Assembly (NCBI GenBank): GCA_024398515.1
Contig: JAKSIZ010000004.1
Location: 1 to 64,000, forward strand
Origin: Bacteroidaceae bacterium
GTDB taxonomy: Bacteria; Bacteroidota; Bacteroidia; Bacteroidales; Bacteroidaceae
Length of the DNA stretch: 64,000 nt
Direction of reading: 5' to 3'
Part shown: in pieces, positions 20,034-28,551 of the stretch
Layout of the letters: the number at the start of each line of letters is the position of its first letter
How positions within the stretch are numbered: the stretch's first letter is position 1
Notes under the pieces: generated by a model
What the model saw: only the letters and a program-made list of their open reading frames with translations
The model's database searches: none
Told to the model about the DNA's origin: nothing
Translations under genes and position numbers: made by a program

Positions 20034-23000
20034 ATGAAGAAAAAATTTCTTTTAGGTCTTGGTGTTGTACTGATGAGCGTACTTGCTTACGCAGCCATCG
20101 GTCAGCTCAAAGGCAAAGTTACAGGCAACGCTGTAGTCAACATGACTTACGTTGACTACGACAATCCTGCCACAGCATTTGGCGAAGTAACAGAAGCTGT
20201 TGGTGGTTACAACAAGATTTCCGGCGGTACTGTTGCAATGGCAAACTCCGGATGGGGCGTAAACAAAATCATCTACCTCAATGTAGATATCAGTGGCGTT
20301 AAGACTGATAGAATGATCAAGAAGGTAACTCTTTATGCTGAGTGCTCTGGATCAACAGACAGCAAGAGAACTACCGGTTGGGGTGTTGGTTGGAACGAAT
20401 CAGATTGGTCAGCTGACATGACTTACGATACAGCCGACAAGTCTATCATGCTTTGTGGTGACGTGGCTTGGACTTCAACAAAGTCATCTGCTGAATACGA
20501 GACTCTTTCATGGGATATCTCTGACGCGTTCGCAAGGGCTGATCCATCTGTTACTATCCTCGTTTACGAAACAGCAGCTGCTGGTGGTAACTTCCGCAAC
20601 CCTTACGTAGTAGTTGAAGAAGAACCATTGCTGTTCGATCAAAATGCTCCAACAAACGTTCCTGCTGCTGTAGTTACTTATCTCCAGGCAGAAGGTAACT
20701 CAGCTCCTGCAGGTTGTCAGGATTCTGCTTTCTACGATGCAGGCGCAACTGTATGGAAGGCTGACCAGTCTAAGATCAGTGGTGGTGCATTCTCAAATAT
20801 GCTTGCTTCTTACGGTGGTACACAGGTAACACTTGCTAAGTTCGACCTTTCTGAGTATGAACTTCCATTCGACTATGAAATCGAATCAGTTTCTATTGGC
20901 CTCCATGCACAGTGCACAGTATCTGGAAAGAACTCTAACATTCACGGTATGCTTATTCCAAACACTGACATCGACCTTACAAAGGCAACATGGAATAATA
21001 CTAATACTGCAGCAGTTCTTGGCGAAATGACTGACCTTGGTACTATCGGTAATGGTAACTCAAGTGGTGTTACAATGTCAAAGGACATTACAGAAATCTA
21101 CAACAATGCAGAACAGAAAGTATTCATGTTCGGTTTCTATACTGAAACAGGCCGTAACCAGGATCTTTCTGACATCAAGCTTATTGTAAATATTAAGCCA
21201 ATCGTTCACGAAACTGAACTCTCTTACTTCGTAGCTCAGGCTATTGAAGAAGCTGGCGATGCTGACGTAGTTTATGATCTTGACCCAGCAATTGAATATA
21301 CTCTCAACACTCCTGTCGTAACAGGTACAAAGAAAGTTACCATCAATGGTGGTGGCAGAACTCTCGTAGTAGATTCTGTTGGTCAGTTCAGAATCAAGGA
21401 AGACCTCGTTCTTAACGATATCAACTTTGATTGCGCTGCTTCTGCTCTCCCACTCATCGCTTTGGATTCAATGAAGGTTGCTGCCGACTCAGCTTACTGC
21501 TGGAACAAGTATGGCGCAAACGGCAAGGATGCTTTCTTCATGGAAAACATTAAATTGATGAATGTAAATGTTAGCGGTTTGACTACTTCTCTCATCAAGT
21601 CTGAAGCTCCTTGGGCTATCAGAAACGTTAGCATCTTGAACTCTATCGTTCAGATGAACCAGGCTAACAAGTTCATCACTATCAACCTTCAGGAAGGTGG
21701 TAATGGTATGATTCAGAACCTTGATGTAGAAAACTCAACACTCTATAACATCGTAGCTGATAAGGGTTACTTCATTGCTTACAATGCAAACAATCCTGGC
21801 AAGAAATTCTGGGGTGAGGAAGATGCAAATAGCACTTGGGTAATGAAGAACAATACTTTCGCTAATATCTATGGCGACAAGATGGGTGACCGCTACACTG
21901 AGCAGAAGACTAACACTATCACTTGGACAGGCAACATCTTCTATTCAGTAGGTAACCTCAGCAAGATCCGTAACTGTACAGTTGCTTCAACTCCTGCTGA
22001 CAACACAACAGGTGGTACAAACTGCGGCAACAACACAGGCTATGCAACTGTTGACTCTACTCTCGTATTCACAGTTCCAGAGACAAACCTTGACCTTGCT
22101 AACATCGACCTCAAGGCAAACTTCACTCCTGGTAATGGTACTTACGCAGCAGACAACGAACTTGGTGACCCACGTTGGGCAGGCGTTGCTTCAGGCGTAT
22201 TCTTCGCTAACAACTACGAGAAGGACCAGACTGTTGACTGGAAGACAAGTGTAGGTGGTCGTTTCGATCCTATCGTTACAGTTGAAAACGGCAACCACTT
22301 CCTCTGCGCTAACCCTGCAGCTACAGGCAACAACGGTGCTGTTCTTTCAACTATCAACACTGCAATCCTTGCAGCTGGTACAGACTTCACAGCATCTGTT
22401 GACATTCGCCTTGGTTCTTCTAACGACCAGACAGCTACTCAATTTGCTATCTACGACGCTACTAACTCAGTTAAGTTGCTCTCAGTTGCAGAAACTGGTA
22501 AGAACGTAACTACATGGTTCATCAACGGTGGTACTGACACTCTCGACCTCCCAGGTACTGAGAATGGCAATTACGTTGAAGGTCGTCCATGGTACAACTT
22601 CACTCTCTCATTCGCTGCCGGAACTGCATTCCTTACTATTAAGGACGTTGCTACTGGCGCAATCGTAGGTGGTTATGACAAGACAGTTGTTCCTTGCCAG
22701 AGCGTTGACGGTGGTATCGGTAAGATGGAATTCACAACTTCACGTTACATTTCTTCATTCGCAATTGATAACGTAAAGGTTCGTGAATTGAAGGACGGTG
22801 ACCTCCCAGAAGGCCAGATTCCTACTAAGTACACTATCCACTACCTCTTCACTGACAACACTCCTCTTAAGGAGCCTCGCGTAGCTAACACATTCGTAGG
22901 TCAGAAGATTGCAGCTCTTGCATCTGATATCGCTCCTATCTATGTACGTGACTCTGTTGAAACTATCATAGGTAAGTATCTCATCCAGACAGGCGCTAAC

Positions 23001-24581
23001 GATACTATCGAAGCTGTTCAGGATCCAGGTTCTAACAACATCTACCTCGTATTCCGTGAGGCTAACAAGTACAACCTCGGTTTGAAGGCTAACTATGGTG
23101 ACAACCTTGACAAGCAGCTCGACCTCGGTCAGGTATTGAAGGTATGGGAAGGCGAAACAGCTACTCTCTGGTATCCTGAGTTCATCCTCGACGGTGATTC
23201 ACTCTGGTTCAAGAACTTTGGTGTAACAACTGCTAACCAGTTCACTTACGACAACGTAATGACTTCAAGCATTAGAGCAACTATCGACTACGAAAAGAAG
23301 TACTCTATGTTCAACACTACAGATGCAATGATCAAGAATGTTGTATTCTATAAGGAAGCTGAAGACATCGAAGGCTTCACAGTATCCGAACAGCCTAACC
23401 AGGGCGTACGTTGCTCTATGGGTAAGTGTGCTTACAACCTCGAAGACGTTGTTCTCTGCACTCTCGAACCAGGTACTTACTTGGTAGGTAACCAGTTCTG
23501 GGGCGGTACAGCTTCTGCAACTTGGGAGATTGGTAAGATTGCTGTCGGCAAGGATACTCTCACAACTTCTTGCACAGGTTCAAGAGGCCAGACTTACAAG
23601 ATGGTTACAGTAACTGAACCAACTGATGTTGTTGTTAAGGCTATCCCTCAGGGTGAAAACTACACTATGGCAGGTTACGACTGGATTCTCGTTCAGAAGT
23701 TCGTTGACGCTACTATCACAGCTAACGCTGCTAAGCTTGCTGCTGGCGACTCTGTTGACGTAACAGAATTCGTTTCTTCTACAAGCTCAGCTGCTATCAC
23801 TTACAAATCAAGCGACGAAAATGTTGCTAAGATTGAAGATGGCAAGCTCATCGCTGTTGGCAAGGGTGTTGCTACTATCACTGTTAACCAGGCTGCTGGT
23901 AACGGCTTCAACGCTGCAACTGCTACATTCGACGTAACTGTAAATGAACTCGCAGTTCTTCCAGAAATCGCAGCTAACGCTTACTTCTCATGGCAGTCAC
24001 CTGCTGGTATTGTAGAGGAAGTTGGTGGTACAGCAGTAGCAAGCGAAGCAGATCCTGCACGCGTAAACTACAGTCAGGCTCCAGCTTACACTCAGTACTA
24101 CACAATCTCTCTGAACGGTAAGAAGGACCTCAGCGATAACAAGTACACTACTGTTACTCTTAATCAGGCTTTGACAGAAGGCGATACTATCTATGTATAT
24201 GCATTCAAGAACAAGGGCGAAGAAAAGAAGAGTGGTGTTAAGTTCTTCTGGGGTGCTGAAGGCACATCAAGCGTAATGGCTTGCGGTGACGACTTCCCTG
24301 ATCTCTATTTCGGTGGCGAACCTGCACTCGTTAAGTACGTTGTTCCTGCTGATGCATCTGGTCAGTCAGTATTCCGCATGACTCGTTCTGAAACAGGTAC
24401 TAACCTCTTCATTGCTCAGCTGTACATCGTTCCTGGTCCTATTGCAACAGGCATCAACTCAGTAAATGAGAACAGCTTGTTCAACAATGGTAGCGTTTAC
24501 AACCTCCGCGGTATGAAGGTTAACAGCGTTAAGAAGGGTGACATCTACATCAACAATGGTAAGAAGTACATTGCTAAATAA
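20034..24581 (+). CDS. Giant secreted multidomain beta-helix surface protein
   Basis: The 1515-residue protein has a signal peptide (MKKKFLLGLGVVLMSVLAYA). Two related jelly-roll-like modules lie at about 30-195 and 225-390 (both with a WNESDW/ATWNNTNT-type strand and an IYLNVDIS or LAKFDLSEY strand). A pectate-lyase-like right-handed beta-helix of the DUF4957/DUF5123 sort follows at about 395-700, then a laminin-G-like module at about 735-905 and a bacterial Ig-like (Big_2) domain at about 1225-1310 (YKSSDENVAKI..GKGVATITV). The end, VYNLRGMKVNS..GDIYINNGKKYIAK, is a short C-terminal module of a kind common in Prevotella secreted proteins. Codon choice is very biased (AAC, TTC, CTC, GCT), pointing to high expression. 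No catalytic residues are recognised; it may be a binding or matrix protein. Confidence 0.88.
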   Translation: MKKKFLLGLGVVLMSVLAYAAIGQLKGKVTGNAVVNMTYVDYDNPATAFGEVTEAVGGYNKISGGTVAMANSGWGVNKIIYLNVDISGVKTDRMIKKVTLYAECSGSTDSKRTTGWGVGWNESDWSADMTYDTADKSIMLCGDVAWTSTKSSAEYETLSWDISDAFARADPSVTILVYETAAAGGNFRNPYVVVEEEPLLFDQNAPTNVPAAVVTYLQAEGNSAPAGCQDSAFYDAGATVWKADQSKISGGAFSNMLASYGGTQVTLAKFDLSEYELPFDYEIESVSIGLHAQCTVSGKNSNIHGMLIPNTDIDLTKATWNNTNTAAVLGEMTDLGTIGNGNSSGVTMSKDITEIYNNAEQKVFMFGFYTETGRNQDLSDIKLIVNIKPIVHETELSYFVAQAIEEAGDADVVYDLDPAIEYTLNTPVVTGTKKVTINGGGRTLVVDSVGQFRIKEDLVLNDINFDCAASALPLIALDSMKVAADSAYCWNKYGANGKDAFFMENIKLMNVNVSGLTTSLIKSEAPWAIRNVSILNSIVQMNQANKFITINLQEGGNGMIQNLDVENSTLYNIVADKGYFIAYNANNPGKKFWGEEDANSTWVMKNNTFANIYGDKMGDRYTEQKTNTITWTGNIFYSVGNLSKIRNCTVASTPADNTTGGTNCGNNTGYATVDSTLVFTVPETNLDLANIDLKANFTPGNGTYAADNELGDPRWAGVASGVFFANNYEKDQTVDWKTSVGGRFDPIVTVENGNHFLCANPAATGNNGAVLSTINTAILAAGTDFTASVDIRLGSSNDQTATQFAIYDATNSVKLLSVAETGKNVTTWFINGGTDTLDLPGTENGNYVEGRPWYNFTLSFAAGTAFLTIKDVATGAIVGGYDKTVVPCQSVDGGIGKMEFTTSRYISSFAIDNVKVRELKDGDLPEGQIPTKYTIHYLFTDNTPLKEPRVANTFVGQKIAALASDIAPIYVRDSVETIIGKYLIQTGANDTIEAVQDPGSNNIYLVFREANKYNLGLKANYGDNLDKQLDLGQVLKVWEGETATLWYPEFILDGDSLWFKNFGVTTANQFTYDNVMTSSIRATIDYEKKYSMFNTTDAMIKNVVFYKEAEDIEGFTVSEQPNQGVRCSMGKCAYNLEDVVLCTLEPGTYLVGNQFWGGTASATWEIGKIAVGKDTLTTSCTGSRGQTYKMVTVTEPTDVVVKAIPQGENYTMAGYDWILVQKFVDATITANAAKLAAGDSVDVTEFVSSTSSAAITYKSSDENVAKIEDGKLIAVGKGVATITVNQAAGNGFNAATATFDVTVNELAVLPEIAANAYFSWQSPAGIVEEVGGTAVASEADPARVNYSQAPAYTQYYTISLNGKKDLSDNKYTTVTLNQALTEGDTIYVYAFKNKGEEKKSGVKFFWGAEGTSSVMACGDDFPDLYFGGEPALVKYVVPADASGQSVFRMTRSETGTNLFIAQLYIVPGPIATGINSVNENSLFNNGSVYNLRGMKVNSVKKGDIYINNGKKYIAK

Positions 24582-24605
24582 GCAATAAACCTTATCAATA
24601 TAATT

Positions 24606-24641
24606 GTCCCCGACACTGCAAAAGTGTTGGGGACTTTTTTT
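24606..24641 (+). terminator. Rho-independent terminator after the 1515-residue gene
   Basis: GTCCCCGACACT pairs with AGTGTTGGGGAC across a short GCAAA loop (one G-U-type mismatch), followed by seven T. It starts 25 bp after the stop codon. Confidence 0.93.
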
Positions 24642-24673
24642 ATATTTCGCTTGGTGGAAAGGAAAGAAATTGC

Positions 24674-24681
24674 TAACTTTG
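24674..24681 (+). promoter_or_regulatory. -7 promoter box of the TRIC/YicG-type gene
   Basis: TAACTTTG on the plus strand, 21 bp before the ATG at 24703. It decides the start, since longer reading frames would begin inside the preceding terminator. Confidence 0.65.
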
Positions 24682-24702
24682 CACTGCGAAAATGCGTACT
24701 TC

Positions 24703-25320
24703 ATGGAAACATCGCTGCTTTACATCATTTTAGACTACATAGGTTCACTTGCTTTTGCCGTTTCGGGCATACGTTTGGCGGCTGCAAGGCACTTTGACCT
24801 TTTCGGTGCATTCGTCGTAGGAATGGTCACCGAGATAGGTGGCGGAACAATCCGCGATCTCTTACTTGACACCACACCAACCTGGATGCTCAACCCAGCC
24901 TACCTTCTTATCTGCGGCGTTGCACTGGCGTGGGTCATCATTCACCGCAAAAAGATAATAAGGCAGAACAATACTTGGTTCCTTTTCGACACCGTAGGTC
25001 TCGCACTATTCACCGTTACCGGCATGACCAAGACCATCATGATGGGCTTTCCCGTTTGGGTAGCCATCATCATGGGAACCATGACAGGTGCTGCCGGAGG
25101 CGTACTGCGCGACATATTCATCAACGAGATACCTCTCATCTTTCGCCGCGACATCTACGCCATGGCATGTATCGTAGGCGGAATCGTCTATTGGTTGCTC
25201 TATGCTTTAGGCTGCAGTTTAGACGTATCTTCCGTCTTCTGCGGCATAACAGTACTGCTTACCCGTCTCCTTGCGGTAAAATATCACATCAGCCTCCCCA
25301 CTCTCAAAGGCGAAGAATGA
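24703..25320 (+). CDS. TRIC/YicG (UPF0126) family membrane channel protein
   Basis: With the start at 24703 (METSLLYIILDYIG) the protein has 205 residues and seven hydrophobic helices. It has the two-fold repeat of the family: LDYIGSLAFAVSGIRLAAARHFDLFGAFVVGMVTEIGGGTIRDLLL in the first half and FDTVGLALFTVTGMTK..GTMTGAAGGVLRDIF in the second. Each half has the glycine-rich kink (GGGTIRD, AGGVLRD) that lines the pore in prokaryotic TRIC cation channels. The physiological ion is not known. The gene is monocistronic and convergent with the next gene. Confidence 0.9.
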   Translation: METSLLYIILDYIGSLAFAVSGIRLAAARHFDLFGAFVVGMVTEIGGGTIRDLLLDTTPTWMLNPAYLLICGVALAWVIIHRKKIIRQNNTWFLFDTVGLALFTVTGMTKTIMMGFPVWVAIIMGTMTGAAGGVLRDIFINEIPLIFRRDIYAMACIVGGIVYWLLYALGCSLDVSSVFCGITVLLTRLLAVKYHISLPTLKGEE

Positions 25321-25363
25321 ACGCAAAAAGGCATTCGCTTGTTTGTCAAAAACAATAAAAATC

Positions 25364-26797
25364 CTATCCTTCAAACAAATTTTCCATCGTTGCCTGGCTG
25401 TGGATTATGCTTGTATGTACGCCATCAGCTAAGCCGAAAGTGGTTATCATTGTATGTAAAAGTGTGTCATGCGTCTGAGTTTTCGTCCGGAATGTTTCCA
25501 TTCTTTCACGCAATCTTTGTTCATAAGCTTCGTTAATTCTGTACTTTCCGCGACAAAATTTCATTTCACAAAGGTGAATTGTATGGTCGCTGCGTTCTAT
25601 GACAAGGTCTATTTGTGCTCCTTTTTGGCCATTTTCCTTGTCATGGGCAGCCCTCCACGAATATGCACTCGATGGTACGCCGTGTATGCCAAGTGCTTTT
25701 TTTATCTGAGGAATGTGTGTTATGCATATCAATTCAAACGTTGTGCCTTCCCACTGTTCTATGTCGTGTGACTGAAAATGCCCCGACCACCATGACTCAT
25801 CCTTTGAGTTGTCGCCATCTATAAACTTGTAATAAAACAAGGTATAGAAGTCAACCAAACGGAATATCGCGTCTTTTTTCTTGTTTCCATATTGTGAATA
25901 ACATATAATGAAATCGCATCTTTCGAGGTTTCTCAACACTGTTGTTAGTGTTTTGCCCTCTATTCCGCTTGCTTTCAATATCTCGTTTCGTGTCATACCT
26001 TCTCTATGCTGTGCAAGTAAATGCACTATATCAATATACATTCCTGCGCGTCTGAATAATGCATGATATAATTCATAAAACTCTACCCTTAGCTCTCCAT
26101 TTTTGCGGAAAAATAGTCTATCTATGTTCTGCACAAGGCTTTGATTTTTGTTCAACAAACTAAGATAGAATGGTATTCCACCAAAAATCATATACGATTG
26201 CAGTATTTCATATCTTGACCATGCTATGTTTGCATTGCGCAAATAGACCTCTGTTTCTTGCAGAGTAAAAGGTCGGATATATATATTGTTGGTTATTCTT
26301 GCATGTAGTCCACCTTGGTTCTCCACGAGTTTGTCCACCATCCACGACGTAGCACTCCCACTTGCCACAAAAACAATATCGCTGCGACGGGCCGCCCAAC
26401 CGTTCCAAAATACTTCGAGCGACTCGACAAACTCTGACCCAGGCGTATCCATCCACGGCATTTCATCAATAAAGACCACCTTCCTCTTGTCGTCAGGCAG
26501 ACTCTCAAGATATTCTTCCAAATCATCAAAAGCCTCACTCCAGTCGTTATACTTCGGCACATGAGGTAGTCTTTGTGCCTTTTTCATTGCCTTGGCAAAG
26601 TTCTTCAATTGCTTTGCCGTGGTCAAATTATGACCGCCAACGTATGTAAAGTCGTAAGTATTGTGGAAAAATTTGTCTATCAAAAAAGTTTTCCCCACAC
26701 GCCGACGACCATAGATGATTATAAACTCAGATCTATTCGATTCATAACATCTCCTTAATTCAGAGATTTCGAACTCTCTTCCTACAAGCTTTTCCAT
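25364..26797 (-). CDS. Archaeal-type AAA ATPase (ATPase_2 with C-terminal DUF234-like domain)
   Basis: The start at 26797 (MEKLVGREFEISEL) gives 477 residues; upstream in-frame codons lie in the promoter. The N-terminal ATPase has REFEISELRR, Walker A GRRRVGKTFLI and Walker B KVVFIDEMPWMDTP, followed by VFVASGSATSWM as sensor. A winged-helix part with GMTRNEILKASGIEGKTLTTVLRNLERCDFI follows. The C-terminal DUF234-like region contains QIDLVIERSDHTIHLCEMKFCRGKY, which has the D..E-x-K spacing of a PD-(D/E)XK nuclease (GAQIDLVIER, then EMKF). These ATPases are widespread in Bacteroidales, often near mobile or defence loci, with function unsettled. Confidence 0.88.
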   Translation of the reverse strand: MEKLVGREFEISELRRCYESNRSEFIIIYGRRRVGKTFLIDKFFHNTYDFTYVGGHNLTTAKQLKNFAKAMKKAQRLPHVPKYNDWSEAFDDLEEYLESLPDDKRKVVFIDEMPWMDTPGSEFVESLEVFWNGWAARRSDIVFVASGSATSWMVDKLVENQGGLHARITNNIYIRPFTLQETEVYLRNANIAWSRYEILQSYMIFGGIPFYLSLLNKNQSLVQNIDRLFFRKNGELRVEFYELYHALFRRAGMYIDIVHLLAQHREGMTRNEILKASGIEGKTLTTVLRNLERCDFIICYSQYGNKKKDAIFRLVDFYTLFYYKFIDGDNSKDESWWSGHFQSHDIEQWEGTTFELICITHIPQIKKALGIHGVPSSAYSWRAAHDKENGQKGAQIDLVIERSDHTIHLCEMKFCRGKYRINEAYEQRLRERMETFRTKTQTHDTLLHTMITTFGLADGVHTSIIHSQATMENLFEG

Positions 26798-26812
26798 GAA
26801 CAAAAATTTTTG

Positions 26813-26820
26813 CAAAAATA
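26813..26820 (-). promoter_or_regulatory. -7 promoter box of the archaeal-type ATPase gene
   Basis: TATTTTTG on the minus strand, 16 bp ahead of the ATG at 26797; a CTTG about 20 bp further upstream (26844-26841) may be the -33 box. Just above lie overlapping dyads at 26856-26899. Confidence 0.55.
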
Positions 26821-26855
26821 CGATTATTTTTCTAAAACACCAAGTTTTTCCTACG

Positions 26856-26899
26856 GAGATTTCCCCAAATCTCACTTTTTTTACCACTTTTGGGGAAAT
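26856..26899. repeat. Overlapping, mutually exclusive inverted repeats upstream of the ATPase gene
   Basis: GAGATTT-CCCC-AAATCTC is a perfect 7-bp dyad at 26856-26873. The overlapping ATTTCCCCAAA (26859-26869) also pairs perfectly with TTTGGGGAAAT at 26889-26899, 11 bp. Only one of the two hairpins can form at a time. The position, just above the predicted promoter, suggests an operator or an antisense attenuator. The rest of the 26798-27336 gap holds a triple dyad array and a promoter, and no convincing gene. Confidence 0.6.
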
Positions 26900-27033
26900 G
26901 AGGGTTTTGCTCTGGGGGCGTAAAAGCATTGAATTCATCATGCATGAATTGATAAGTATTCTTCACGATTATGCAATAGAGTTGACAGGTGTGAACGCTT
27001 GGCTTCGGGAAGTCGAGGGTTCGGGATTTCGAA

Positions 27034-27138
27034 GTTGAGCGCTTAACTTGCGCAAACATTGCAGCAATGTTGAGTCAAACATTGGAGCAATGTTGAGTCG
27101 AACATTGCAGCAATGTTTTTTCCACTTAAGCGTTCAAC
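27034..27138 (+). repeat. Triple dyad array, AACATTG family, copy 3
   Basis: Dyads at 27055-27071, 27078-27094 and 27101-27117 with centres CAG, GAG and CAG. The left arm GTTGAGCGCTTAA (27034-27046) is the near-perfect reverse complement of the right arm TTAAGCGTTCAAC (27126-27138). A T6 run follows the third dyad. It lies in the divergent gap between the archaeal-type ATPase and the gene at 27337. Confidence 0.9.
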
Positions 27139-27298
27139 CTGAGAAGGCACAGCGTTCGACCTGGGAAACGATAACGGTAGTCTTTTCATTTTTTTGCGAA
27201 AAAGTGCAACTTTTTGGGCGTTGATGCGTCAAATGATTGATGTTGGTTAACAAAAAAGAAAAAGAACGACAAAAATGATGTGTTGTAATAATTTTTTG

Positions 27299-27306
27299 TA
27301 ACTTTG
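27299..27306 (+). promoter_or_regulatory. -7 promoter box of the 27337 gene
   Basis: TAACTTTG on the plus strand, 30 bp before the ATG. No good -33 box was found at the usual distance. Confidence 0.55.
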
Positions 27307-27336
27307 TAGCGATTATCATTAAACAAACAAAAGGAT

Positions 27337-28536
27337 ATGAAGATCAATCGCGAACTTATAGAGCAATTCTATAACGAATTGGACGAACGCTCACGCGAAA
27401 GTCTCGACGCTTCAATCGAACGGGTTGTCGAGGCAAAGCGCCGTGGCGGCAAGGTTGCAGTGGTCACCGGCAGTGGCCCTAACATACATGAAGGCGTGAC
27501 AACGCTGATAGCCGAACTGATAAGCAAGGGCATCGTCGATGGCGTGACCACAAGTTCTGCCGTAGTAAGCCACGAGATGGGCGGCACACTTGACCGCGTG
27601 AAGATGTGCCCAGCCGCACAGTTCGGGCTGCCTGAGGACAGGATGCCGCGAGGATACGTGTTCGAGTTCACCGACCTGACCGACGAACAACTCGACGAAT
27701 TGGGTAAGGAGATGATACTCGACCGCACACTTTTGGCAAAACGACACGATGCCGAGGGGCATTTCATCATTAAGGCAGCAGGAAACATGGCTTATCCTAT
27801 GGGATTGCGCACGGAGAAAGTTGCCGAAGAAATACATTCCCTCTGCCGACAGAAAGGCCTTCCTTTCGAGGTTATAGCGGGATGGGGATGCGACGAAAAG
27901 ACTATGCTCGGCGCCGGAGCACGTCGTGGAGTGCCGGTACTTGTGACAATTCCGCAACTTATAGGCGGCGGTCACGTGGGGCTTGCCGTTGGCGACAGCA
28001 TACCAGTAGCCGAACGTTCACGCCGCATAGCACAGCTCCTGGGCGACTCTGACGTTATCATCGAGTCGGCAGTAGCGTTGACACAGGAGATTCACGACGG
28101 TCCTTTCGAGACTTATACAGGTCATGGCATCTGGTCTTGGTGGCAAGGTCAGCCTACTTATAGCCTCAAGGACAAGGCTCTGATACGCTTCGACCTCGAC
28201 GAAAACCTGAGAAAAGCGCAGGATTTGCAGAAGCAAAGTGCCATGATACAGGAAGCAATCAACAAGGGATTGCCTAAGACCAAGCTCTCGAAGATACCGT
28301 TCCGCATGGAGATGTCGGCTTTTGCACGCCACGAAGGTTCGCTGCCTGTCATAGGCGACATAGGCATGATATGGCCTGTTTTCGCTCTCCGCATAGCAGA
28401 TGCACTGGGCATCCAGCTCGATTTTATGAGCTATAAGCAGGAGACTGACGACGGAAAACAGATGCGTCAATGGATAGTTGACAATGTTCAGCCGTTCAAT
28501 CGCAAGAAGATGTTGGATTTTATTAATTGTAAATAG
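27337..28536 (+). CDS. Conserved enzyme-like protein of unknown function (possible deoxyhypusine-synthase-like NAD-binding fold)
   Basis: The 399-residue soluble protein has no signal peptide. I do not recognise a named family. The N-terminal segment KVAVVTGSGPNIHEGVTTLI, then ISKGIVDGVTTSSAVVSHEMGG, has the alternating strand and glycine-rich layout of the deoxyhypusine-synthase-like NAD/FAD-binding fold, which is a weak resemblance only. Other conserved-looking stretches are GWGCDEKTMLGAGARRGVPV, PQLIGGGHVGLAVGD and GHGIWSWWQGQPTYSLKDK, the sort of Gly/His/Trp clusters found in active sites. It is followed 15 bp later by an M16 protease gene, probably in the same transcript. Confidence 0.85.
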   Translation: MKINRELIEQFYNELDERSRESLDASIERVVEAKRRGGKVAVVTGSGPNIHEGVTTLIAELISKGIVDGVTTSSAVVSHEMGGTLDRVKMCPAAQFGLPEDRMPRGYVFEFTDLTDEQLDELGKEMILDRTLLAKRHDAEGHFIIKAAGNMAYPMGLRTEKVAEEIHSLCRQKGLPFEVIAGWGCDEKTMLGAGARRGVPVLVTIPQLIGGGHVGLAVGDSIPVAERSRRIAQLLGDSDVIIESAVALTQEIHDGPFETYTGHGIWSWWQGQPTYSLKDKALIRFDLDENLRKAQDLQKQSAMIQEAINKGLPKTKLSKIPFRMEMSAFARHEGSLPVIGDIGMIWPVFALRIADALGIQLDFMSYKQETDDGKQMRQWIVDNVQPFNRKKMLDFINCK

Positions 28537-28551
28537 ATAAAGTTTATCAAG

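Noticed and set aside
26796..27038. 80-residue plus-strand reading frame in the gap after the ATPase gene
   Set aside because: It overlaps the ATPase promoter region, lacks a promoter of its own and shows no family likeness; the C-terminal half (HELISILHDYAIELTGVNAW) could be a relic but is too short to support.
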